From Dipteris shenzhenensis (Eukaryota; Polypodiophyta; Polypodiopsida; Gleicheniales), in NCBI GenBank assembly GCA_047967505.1, contig CM106538.1: 64,000 nt of DNA; one strand, written 5' to 3'. The first letter of the stretch is position 1; each line of letters begins with the position of its first letter. Shown here in pieces: positions 55,640 through 64,000 of the stretch. Position numbers and translations under genes: made by a program. The notes beneath the pieces are model-generated. The model saw nothing but the letters and a program-made list of their open reading frames with translations. It searched no databases and was not told where the DNA came from.

Positions 55640-57345
55640 TTTTTTGGTGGTTCTGAGGGGGCTGCCCGACGGCGGCGCTTCTGAGGGGGGCTGCCCGACG
55701 GCGGCGCCCTGGGGGGCTGCCCGAGGTGGCGCGGGGGCGGGACGGGGGTGCACGGGGGGGCGGCGGGGGAGGTGGCGAGGGGGCGGGGGGGCGGCGGGGG
55801 AGGGCGAGGGGGGTGGCAGGGGAGAGCGAGGGTGGCGCGCGGGGGAGAGCGGGGGTGGCGCGGGGGTTGTGAGCGGGGGGAGGGCGGTGGAGGGCGGGGG
55901 TGGCGAGGGGGGTTGTGAGTGGCGCGGGGGCGGCGCCGCGCCGCGGGGCGGGGCAGGGAGCGGGCGGGGTAGGGTAGCGGGGGGCGGTGAGCGGGGCGGG
56001 GAGCGGGGTAGCGGGGGGCTTGGGTGGCGGGGCGGGGCGCGGTGTTGCGGGGGGGTAGGGTTAGTGTGGCGGGGCGGGGCGCGGGGTAGCGGGGGGCTAG
56101 GGTAGCGGGGGGTAGGGCGGTGAGCGGGGTGGTGGGCGGGGCGAGGCGGGGCGCGCAGGGGCGGCGCCGCGCCGTGGGGCGGGGCGGGGCGCGAGTGGTG
56201 GGCGGGGCGCGTAGGGGCGGGTCGCAGAGCCGCCGCGGGGCGGCCGGCGGGGGTGGGGGGGTTGGGTTAACAGGGTTAAGGGGGAGGGGGGGAGAGGGGG
56301 ATGGGGGGGCGAGGGGGGTAAGGGGGAGAGAGGGGGATGGGGGGCGAGGGGGGTAAGGGGGAGGGGGAGAGAGGGGGATGGGGGGGCGAGGGGGGTAAGG
56401 GGGAGAGAGAGAGAAGGGGTGGGGGAGGGAATGAGGGGGAGAGAGGAGAGAGTGAGAGAGAGAGGGGGTGGGAGAGAGAACGAGGGGGGGGGAGGGGGAG
56501 AGAGGAGAGAGAAAAGAGAGAGAGGGGGAGGGGGGAAAAGGGGGAGAGAGGAGAGAGAGAGGGGGGGAAAAAAAGAGGAGAGAGAGAAGAGAGAGAGAGA
56601 GGGGGGAAGGGGGAGAGAGGAGAGAGAAGTGAGAGAGGGGGATGGGGGAGGGGGAGGGGGAGATGATGGTGGAGAGAGAGGGGGAGGGGGGAGAGGGAGG
56701 GGGAGGTGGTGGTGGGGGTGGTGGGGGAGGTGGAGGTGGTGGAGGGGGAGGGGGAGAGGGGGAGGTGGAGATGGAGGGGGAGGGGGAGGGGGGAGGGGGA
56801 GATGGAGAGGGAGGGGGAGATGGAGGGGGGAGGGGGGAGGGGGAGGGGGAGATGAAGGGGGAGGGGGGAGGTGGTGGTGAAGGGGGAGGGGGAAGGAGGA
56901 GGTGGAGGTGGAGGGAGAGGGGGAGATGGAGATGGAGATGGAGGGGGAGGGGGGAGGTGGTGGTGAAGGGGGAGGGGGAAGGGGGAGGTGGAGGTGGAGG
57001 GAGAGGGGGAGATGGAGATGGAGGGGGAGGGGGGAGGTGGTGGTGGAAGGGGGGGGGAAGGTGGAGATGGAGGGGGAGGGGGGAGGGGGAGGTGGAGGGG
57101 GGAGGTGGTGGTGGAGATGAAGGGGGAGGGGGGAGATGGTGGTGGAGATGGAGGGGGAGGGGGGAGGGGGAGGTGGAGGGGGGAGGTGGAGGGGGAGATG
57201 GAGATGGAGGGGGAGGGGGGAGGTGGTGGTGGAAGGGGTGGAGATGGAGGGGGAGGGGGGAGGGGGAGGTGGAGGGGGGAGGTGGTGGTGGAGATGAAGG
57301 GGGAGGGGGGAGGGGGAGGTGGAGATGGAGGGGGAAGGGGGAAGA
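55640..57345 (-). repeat. Low-complexity pyrimidine tract (G/A-rich plus strand)
   Basis: The plus strand is nearly free of C and T from about 56280 on, and GC-rich with GGCGGGGCG units before that. Units near GGGGGAGGTGGAGATGGAG recur many times between 56700 and 57330. Confidence 0.95.
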
Positions 57346-58005
57346 AAGAGGGAAAAAAAACTTGAAAGACTGAAATCGAAAAGCAGGGAGAGGTGATCAC
57401 CTGATCGCTCTCCAAGTCTTTCTCGATGTAACGAGATTGTCGCGGAACAATGGACGGTGGGTGGAAGGCTAGGTCATCGCTGCGAGCAGGGCTCGATGTC
57501 ACTTACATGGCGAGGATAGGAGTAAGGGGGCGGTTGATGGAGAGGGAGGAGTGTCTTGCGTGGGGCTCGGAAGGAGGAGGAGAATGGAGGCAAAAAGTGA
57601 AAGATGAAGAATGAGGGGGGGTGGAGTAGGTTTTTATAGGTTTGGATTTTAGGTTTAGGGTTTAGGTTTAGGGTTTAACCCTAAACTCTTCCCGAGCCAT
57701 AACTCTTTATGGAGAGCTCAGTTTTCCTTTCTGTAAAAAGGTAAAATGATCGTAATTGAAAGCTCTACGCAACTGTGTCCACTACCTAGCCTAATTGTAC
57801 ATCATGTGGCTTTTATTTAAGAAATTAAGAAAATTTCTTAAGGTAGTAACCCAAAGTGGATGTTTGGGGTTGATATGTTTGGCTAGATTTGGAAAAAAAA
57901 AAATTTACTCTCCTTGCCCTTGAGTGGTATGTGCGTGAAAGTTTGAAGTAGTGACTTGTTTTACACCTACCTACGCATGTTTACTCGCTACTTGAGATGC
58001 TAGTC

Positions 58006-58023
58006 TCCCCGGCAACGGCGCCA
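58006..58023 (-). other. Element C primer-binding site
   Basis: On the minus strand TGGCGCCGTTGCCGGGGA begins two bases inside the LTR edge. This is a common primer site of plant Ty3/gypsy elements of the Tat/Athila type. Confidence 0.9.
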
Positions 58024-58025
58024 AA

Positions 58026-59267
58026 TGTTGGCTCTTTCCTACTGCTTTCGTAGGAAGAGCTGGGTATTCTATGTTGCAGGGTTCCGAGGCTTTTTGTCAC
58101 CTACAGATATATTGGGATTGTCGTTGTAGTATATGTGTAGCTTAGGACCTCGAGTCATGTTCCGGTGAGAGACGTAGGCTTAAGTGTGGTAAGCAAACAA
58201 AGTGCAAGCAGGTGTAAAAGGCACGTAAACCATCGTTGTTGGGGTAATGAAGGCTTTCGCCTTCATTGGGGGTTGTAGGGTTTAGGAGGAGTTTAAGGGT
58301 TCAGAAGGAGGTTCCAGGGTTTAGAAAGAGTTCAAGGGTTCAGAAGGAGGATCCAGGGTTTAGAAAGAGTTCAGGGTTAGAAAGAGTTCCAGGGTTTAGA
58401 AGGAGGTTCCAAGGTTTAGAAGGAGTCCAGGTTTAGAAGGAGGATCCAAGGTTCAGAGTAGAGTACATGGTGGAGAACTCGTCTCCCTCGTAGATCATGG
58501 AGTTTAAGGGTTTAGGAAAGCATAGGAGTGGGAGAGGAAGAAGGTGTAAGAGCATGGGTGAAGGAAGAGAGAGAGGAGGAAGGAGGAGGAGGGAAGAGGA
58601 GGAGGGAGAGGGAGGAGAGAGGAGGAGGAGGAGGAGGGAGGAGGAGGAGAAGGAGGGAGGAGGAGGAGGAGGAGGAGGAGGGAGGAGGAGGAGAAGGAGA
58701 GGGTGGGTTGCAGGGTTGGAGGAGAGGGGAGAAGGGTTGCAAGGTTAGGACATGCTTTTGGACATGCAGTGCAAGGAAGCATGGACACTTGAGATAAATG
58801 CTTGGAATACCAATGTAGACTCAACACAATGCCCCAAGAGTCTGGGCTTCATTCCATTATGGGGTATTTATACAAGTTGGAGAGCTTCTCTCTCTGCATG
58901 TAACACAAAGTCGTATCACAAAGTTGTAACACAAAGTTGTATCACAAAGTTGTAACACAAAGTTGTAACACCTTCTCTCTCTACATGTAGAAGTTGTAAC
59001 ACAAAGTTGTTACACAAAGTTGTAACACAAAGTTGTCACAAAGTTGTTACACAAAGTTGTAACACAAAGTTGTGTCACAAAGTCGTAACACATACTCTCT
59101 CTTCATGTAGAAGTTGTAACACAAACTTGTAACACAAAGTTGTTACACAAAGTCGTAACATAAAGTTGTGTCTAGAAGTTGTAACACAAAGTTGTAACAC
59201 AAAGTTGTATCACAAAGTTGTATCACCTTCTCTTTCTTCATAAGTTCATGTTGGCACAGAGTCAACA
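58026..59267 (-). repeat. Element C 5' LTR (1242 bp)
   Basis: It is nearly identical to 46451-47699, with the TATA box at 58872-58865 and the U3 array at 58909-59228. Most differences seen are single transitions, plus a 6-9-bp change in the GGA tract and a 2-bp change in the array. Confidence 0.95.
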
Positions 59268-59272
59268 TGTGG
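59268..59272. repeat. Element C target-site duplication, right copy
   Basis: TGTGG matches 46446-46450. The interrupted element E reading resumes here. Confidence 0.92.
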
Positions 59273-60090
59273 GCATTGATTGTTTGTCCAGGTTACCAAT
59301 TACCAAGCAAACTCAAGGAGTTGACATGGAATTACCAGATACTGATTTGTTTGCAACTGAATACTGTGAGAATGAGTATGCTGAGTTGGTTAATTACTTG
59401 TAGACCTCACGGCACATTACATGAAACTATGCCTCGAGATAAGCGCATGCAATCAGCTCTTAAAGCTTGGAAATATACTTTGATTGATGGATAGCTATAC
59501 CAATAGTGTGCTGATGGGATTCTTTGCCAATGAGTGCTACCTCATGAAGGTGCAGTGGTGTTGCAAGAGGCTCACTCGAGTCCATCAGGATGGCACTTTC
59601 AAGGCAAGTTAACTACTCAAAAAGTTTTACAAGCATGTTGGTGGTGGGAAGCATTGTTCAAAGATGCTCAAACAAGATGTACACAATGAGATATGTGTCA
59701 ACGCACTGGACGGTTATTGGCTAACAAGTATATTCTTATTGCAACTGACCATGCTATGAAGTGGGCACAAGCTAAGGCACTCTAAGATAATTTGGCCCAG
59801 AGAATAGATAAATTTGTCTATGCAAATATTATATGATGTTATGGATGTCCTCTCCTGCTTGTTAGTGATCAAGGTGCACATTTTCTCAATAATGTGATGC
59901 AAGTACTTACAAAGGAATTCAAATTATTGCACATAGTTTCCACTACTTATTATGCTCGTGGTAATGGTGAGGTCAAGTCAACTAACAAAACATTGAATCT
60001 CATCCTCACAAAGACAATGAAATCTACTAAAGGTGAATGGCACATCAAGTTATACTCTACATTGTGGGCTTACAGAACAGCTTAAGGTAA
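59273..60090 (+). pseudogene. Element E end of RNase H region and integrase remnant
   Basis: CLSRLPITKQTQGVDMELPD continues the post-RNase H linker. The finger remnant (EAHSSPSGWHFQGKL, then MCQRTGR) is followed by YILIATDHAMKWAQAKAL, VSDQGAHFLNNVM and ARGNGEVKSTNK, which hold the catalytic residues. Stops are present near 59688 and 59783, and the frame ends after LWAYRTA at a TAA. No C-terminal module is found. Confidence 0.85.
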
Positions 60091-60214
60091 CTACCAACCT
60101 CACAATGGAAGCAAAGTCAAGCCATATTGAACAATGGGTTCTTCATATATAGGGAACTTGGAAGTAAATCACTCGGTTGACAATGCCTTGGTGAATTTTT
60201 TGCAAGCCAGCATG

Positions 60215-60315
60215 CCAGATAGATGTTTAATTGTGGTGGACCAAGTGCATCATGTGCCAGCGTGCCAACTAGCTGTTTAATTGTGGTGGACCAAGTGCAT
60301 CATGTGCCATCCCAT
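60215..60315 (+). repeat. 50-bp tandem duplication
   Basis: TGTTTAATTGTGGTGGACCAAG starts at 60224 and again at 60274, and both continue through TGCATCATGTGCCA. Confidence 0.9.
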
Positions 60316-60420
60316 GGCATGATTAACGTTAAGGGCTTATTAATGCTCAGACATCATGCTAAATTAAGGAAGATCCATGCAACTATTAATTTGATGGGCA
60401 CTGCAGTCATAGATTCTGAA

Positions 60421-61570
60421 TGACTACAATTGATCAAAAGCTCAAGTGATCAAAACCGATACCAATTGCAATTTCAGTATACACAATCCTTATCATCTTC
60501 ATCGTCTCTAATAGCTATCTCTCCGATAATCTGGGCTCTTGTTCTTTCACATCCATCCATCCCTTTGAGCTTCTTGTCCTCATCAAGCCAATCTATCACT
60601 CACCTACAACTTCCCTCACAACCTTCTCTCTCTGTGTCTAGCCTTGTCATCTTTGTCAAGATGACAGATTGTCAGACCTGTTAGAAGCTAAAGCACAGCT
60701 CTCATGTTTCTCCTCCGCACCCCATTGAAGACTTCTCTAATGATGTTCTCATGGGTATTCTTGCGGGCAAATCAAATTCTCAAGTTTTCTCGACTGCCAT
60801 GGAAGGACATTTATGATGAGGAGCTAGCCGAGGAGACCTTGGATTCATATGATGAGAACGATCATAGCCTCGTTATTACTGACACACTGTTAGGATTACT
60901 TTAGAGCTTCTACAAAGGGCATTCCAGATGCCAGCAACGGTCTAACCCCAAGAAGATGGTGGATTCTAAACGGTATGATGCATTCTTTGAGATAGGAAGT
61001 TACTCGTCTTCACATGTATATCTCATCAATAGATCGAAGGATGAAGGGCTGAAGATAACTTGCCGATTTCTGTCTGAGTCCATCAGCCTTAAGACAGCAT
61101 GGCCTATATGCCCCTGCTAGTATGTAGCCCGAGTCATTACGAAAGTGGAGGAGCAACTCCATGTGGACTGGTCCACAATGTTTAAAAAGGATTTTGAGAA
61201 GCAGCTTTAAGCCATAGATGTGCAAACTCATCAATAGACAATAATCCAGCCAAAGAAGCTACCAAAAGAATATATTTTTGTCCAAAACTATGGACAGAAT
61301 AAAAGAACCATCTCGAGACATGAAATCCCAAGAATATCTTGAGATAACCTGGACCATGAACTCTCATTGAGTTCTCAAGCAGGTACTCATCTGGCTTCAG
61401 TACACCTTGTCCATTGCCTTCCAGCAATCTATGTCCGAGATTTGAAGAAGCACCCACACTTCCCCTTCTACCTTCAAAGAAGGCCCATTCCTTCCAATCT
61501 CGCATTACTTGAGACACGTGAAGAGAAGATTCAATCCATAGCATGCTAAAAAGTCTTAAATTAAAAACAT
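60421..61570 (+). pseudogene. Unrecognised broken coding remnant
   Basis: A CT-rich leader-like stretch (60470-60655) precedes ATG 60661. Readable pieces in shifting frames are PPHPIEDFSNDVLMGILAG, LAEETLDSYDENDHSLVITD, KKMVDSKRYDAFFEIGSYSS followed by HVYLINRSKDEGLKITCRFL, and HPHFPFYLQRRPIPSNLALL. Several TAG and TAA codons interrupt them. The pieces look protein-like but match no family I know. It may be a captured host gene or the gag of an unfamiliar element. Confidence 0.35.
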
Positions 61571-61769
61571 CAAGTACATAGCAGATTGACATACTACCTG
61601 TGTGCTTGCTCTGAAAGTAAACCATGCACCTCATCAAGGGACATAGAAAGAACGTGTGCAATCCTATATTGTCCCCTTTTGAATTACAACAACCATCTAA
61701 ACATGAAACCCTAGGGCACTCCATGGAATCCACCCTCATGTCAATATCAACAGCCATGCACCTAGAAGA

Positions 61770-62390
61770 TTCTAAGCACTCCCCATGCTGTCCTTCACCT
61801 TCACAAAGGTCTCCCACTTGCCCTCGACCCACATCTCAATGTCAGACATCATCATTGTGGTTTCTAGGTCGGCATATCTTACCTCAGTAACACACGAAGA
61901 TGTCACCAAGAATAATTCTTCGATCACCACATTAGCTTTGGCTTTTGTGTCACCATCTAAATCAAAGTCGGACTCCTTTTTGTTTTTCTGATTCGCCTTC
62001 TTCTTTATGCAATCCTTCGCAAAATGGCCTGGCGTGTCACAAAACAAGCACTTCTTCTTTTGCTTCCTCTTCTTAGAAGTGTCCTTGTCATCTCCAGAGT
62101 CATCCTTCTTGGGCTTGCCCCCACCATTAGGCTTGCCCTTTCCTTTGCCAGTAACACCTTGTCATCATTGTCGTTGTTGTAGAGCTTCTCCTCCCTAGTT
62201 TCTTCCTAGAGTAGTAATGGACCCGATGCGAAAGTCATAGATTTGGTCCTCTATCTTGTTGTCACAGTTAGAATGAAGCTTTTGAAACTCCGAGGTAGCC
62301 TTCTCAATACCATCAAGGCCAACTAGCATGAGTCCACCTTCAAACCAACCCATGCTAGTTAATCCCTCACCGCCTTGACCGGCATAAGCG
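61770..62390 (-). pseudogene. Copia-type gag fragment with CCHC knuckle
   Basis: On the minus strand a linker rich in lysine and glycine (GKGKGKPNGGGKPKKDD) leads to KKKCLFCDTPGHFAKDC, a CX2CX4HX4C knuckle, then KKKANQKNKKESDFD. Upstream LVGLDGIEKATSEFQKLHSN fits the preceding gag helix. It lacks flanking LTRs and abuts the leader of element D near 62390. Confidence 0.7.
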
Positions 62391-64000
62391 GCAATGCGCC
62401 CCCCCCACCCCGCCTACGACCTAATTTTGCCCCGCCCACCTCCTCCCACCCGCGCCCTATTTCGCCCCGCCTACACAAGAACGGCGCCTGCCAACCCGAC
62501 TCACGGACCAAGGGCCATAAGGCGTTCATTCACAATGCCCCCCCTCCTGCATTGCAACCCTCCCCCTCCTGCATCTCCCAAAAACACCCCCCCCCTCTCC
62601 ATTCACATCCCTCCCCCCTCCTGCATCTCCAAATCTGCCACCGAGGATGCCGTCGCCGCCCCCCCCTTTTTTTTTTTTTTAAATAAAATTATTTATTTAA
62701 TTTTTTAAAACCCTAACCTTAAACTAACCCTAGTTAGGTTAGTTTTGATGTAGGTTAGGTTAGATTTAACCAAGGCAAGTTAGGTTAAATCTAACCAAGG
62801 TTAGTTTGTATTAACTGGTAACTAGTTAGATTAACTAGATAGTTAGGCTAGCCTAACCTCAGTTAGCGTTAACCATAGTTAGGTTAGGATAGCTAGGTTA
62901 GTGGCTAACTACGAGTTACATTAACTAGATTGGGCCAGTTAGGTCAACTGAGCTGGCTCAGTTACTCCCCCTCAGTTAGACTTAAAGTCCATTCACACTT
63001 GGACATAAAGGTGAAAGGGCCTCTAAAATCCCCTAACTTTGAGGGTCCATATCTTGCCCGTTTGGAACCCAAATTGGATCCAGATTGAACCACAAATTCA
63101 CAAATGGAACCATTGAGCTACGGGAACTTTTTTCACCCAATCCCACACCATTTAGGCATCCATAACACACGTCAATTTGTGCCCCCGAGTGGGCCCCTTT
63201 TTCACACTATTTCACTAATTAGAGTCCACCCTGACCTCCGATTGATGATCTGTCTGCACTGGCGCATTTTCCTACACATGTAGGACAATCATAGACACAT
63301 TTTTAACATGGCGGCCCTACTACACTAATGCATCTCTAACCCCCCTAACAATATTTACTCCTTCTTTGGAATCATGTATCATGGCCGTTTGAAGACCAAA
63401 TCGCACCTCAGTTGACGCCAAGATTCACTCACGCAACATCCAATCTCCAACAATAATTTTCAAGTCTTTTTACCATTGTTTTCAATCTTGGTAGTCGCCA
63501 TTATGTAGGGACTGATTTTGACTCGCCGATTGCATATTTTTTGCCATTATCGGGCTACGACAGTCGAAATCAATTGCAAATTTCAAAGTCAAAAGTACTC
63601 ACTTAAAGGATACACTTAAGCATTGTGTATGCACCTCAGATCTGGACAAAGACTAGCCCCTGCATACTTTCGTGAGCTTTCTTCGGCCCTCGACGCTCTT
63701 CAAGAATTCAACCTCTCACCATCGAGAACCAGCATGGAGGACATAATAATTGAAGAAGAAATAAGTAGCGAGGACCAAAGTCCTTCAAAACACCTTAAAG
63801 AACAACGCAACTATAACAACAACAACAACAATGGCAGACAACACTTTGATAAATTGGAAATGCCAAAGTACAATGGACGAGGGGACCCCGCTAGGTTCCT
63901 TCAACTCTTCGACACAGCATGTTGTGGTGGAGGCAACTAGTCAAATGAAACCAAAGCCACCTAGTTCCCGATGGCCCTAACCAATGAGGCTTTGGAATGG
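62391..64000 (+). mobile_element. Element D: leader and gag start of a Ty3/gypsy element related to B and C
   Basis: In plus orientation it shows the same series as C reversed: C-rich block (62395-62660), homopolymer, CTAACC array (62705-62960), matching leader (62980-63300) and gag. No LTR or primer site is seen, so it is truncated at its 5' end. It runs out of the window. Confidence 0.8.
63629..64000 (+). pseudogene. Element D gag start, broken and cut by window end
   Basis: ATG 63629 opens MHLRSGQRLAP, the M-RSG start common in this type of gag. An acidic segment, an asparagine run and DKLEMPKYNGRGDPARFLQ follow, the last shared with B and C. TAG at 63938-63940 stands where C has glutamine, and TAG at 63962-63964 where C has tryptophan. 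Confidence 0.8.

Larger units (their letters stand above)
54830..58005 (-). other. Element C 5' leader (3.2 kb) with G-rich block on the plus strand
   Basis: Blocks 55010-55390 and 57420-58000 match the leaders of D and B. Between them lie a CTAACC-rich stretch (55420-55635), a T run and then 55640-57340, which is overwhelmingly G on the plus strand (GGGGAGGTGGAG-type units). Long frames in it encode only proline/serine or glycine/glutamate. Three TTTAGGG-like units lie near 57640-57680. Confidence 0.8.
46451..59267 (-). mobile_element. Element C: complete two-LTR Ty3/gypsy retrotransposon (12.8 kb), coding-defective
   Basis: The LTRs are 1249 bp (46451-47699) and 1242 bp (58026-59267), with ends TGTTG and CAACA and a perfect TGTGG target duplication. 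On the minus strand the order is LTR, primer site, a 3.2-kb leader with an extreme pyrimidine-rich block, gag, protease, RT, RNase H, integrase without chromodomain, a roughly 0.9-kb 3' region, LTR. By eye the LTRs differ at about ten bases plus a few indels. The coding region has at least three premature stops and three shifts. Confidence 0.96.
43190..60100 (+). mobile_element. Element E: decayed Ty3/gypsy element, split by element C
   Basis: Plus-strand gag, protease, reverse transcriptase and RNase H remnants (43.2-46.45 kb) continue after element C with the end of the RNase H region and integrase (59.27-60.09 kb). The break falls exactly at the 5-bp target duplication of C, so this was one element. 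Ends are not identified. Many stops and shifts show that it is old. Confidence 0.85.

Noticed and set aside
56276-57502. 408-codon minus-strand frame and 243-codon plus-strand frame in the G-rich block
   Set aside because: Both encode only low-complexity proline/serine or glycine/glutamate. Absence of stops follows from the near absence of T and C on one strand.

Overview
This looks like a repeat-dominated stretch of a land-plant nuclear genome. The evidence is several plant-type Ty3/gypsy elements without chromodomains, plant-type LINEs carrying a zf-RVT-like C-terminus, a Copia-type non-autonomous element with an initiator-Met-tRNA primer site, and one dirigent-like gene. The species cannot be named. 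A vascular plant with a large genome (fern, lycophyte or gymnosperm) would fit, but that is inference. About one ordinary host gene is visible.

Layout. 1-9366: element A, a minus-strand, nearly intact Ty3/gypsy element whose left LTR is cut by the window edge. It sits inside the gag of element B (9367-12577, minus), an older decayed Ty3/gypsy copy. 12840-20152: a long minus-strand LINE (LINE1) with a perfect 17-bp target duplication and many amber stops. 20170-23427: degenerate AT-rich spacer. 23428-26444: a plus-strand Copia-type element with only a gag remnant. 26445-27240: local duplications and a GT/GA-rich microsatellite. 27430-30560: decayed LINE2 (minus). 30560-34310: spacer with short tandem duplications. 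34313-37530: decayed LINE3 (minus). 38949-39518: dirigent-like gene (minus) with a TATA box. 39808-41085: 5'-truncated LINE4 about 290 bp upstream of the dirigent start codon. 41100-41360: possible tRNA-derived SINE. 43190-60100: decayed plus-strand Ty3/gypsy element E, split by element C (46451-59267, minus), a complete two-LTR Ty3/gypsy element with a perfect 5-bp target duplication. 60421-61570: unrecognised broken coding remnant. 61770-62390: minus-strand Copia gag fragment. 62391-64000: 5' leader and start of gag of element D (plus), a relative of B and C that runs off the window.

How it fits together. B, C and D belong to one family: they share leader blocks, the gag start and, for B and C, the LTR layout. 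A is a distinct and much younger family with a single long gag-pol frame. A second frame fuses integrase to a roughly 940-residue coiled-coil-rich extension. Nesting gives a relative order of insertion: B before A, and E before C.

The points most worth following are the extra coiled-coil protein of element A, the excess of TAG among premature stops across unrelated elements (consistent with deamination at methylated CAG sites), the replacement of the tandem array just upstream of the TATA box between LTRs of one family, and the long pyrimidine-rich leaders of both LTR elements and LINE1.
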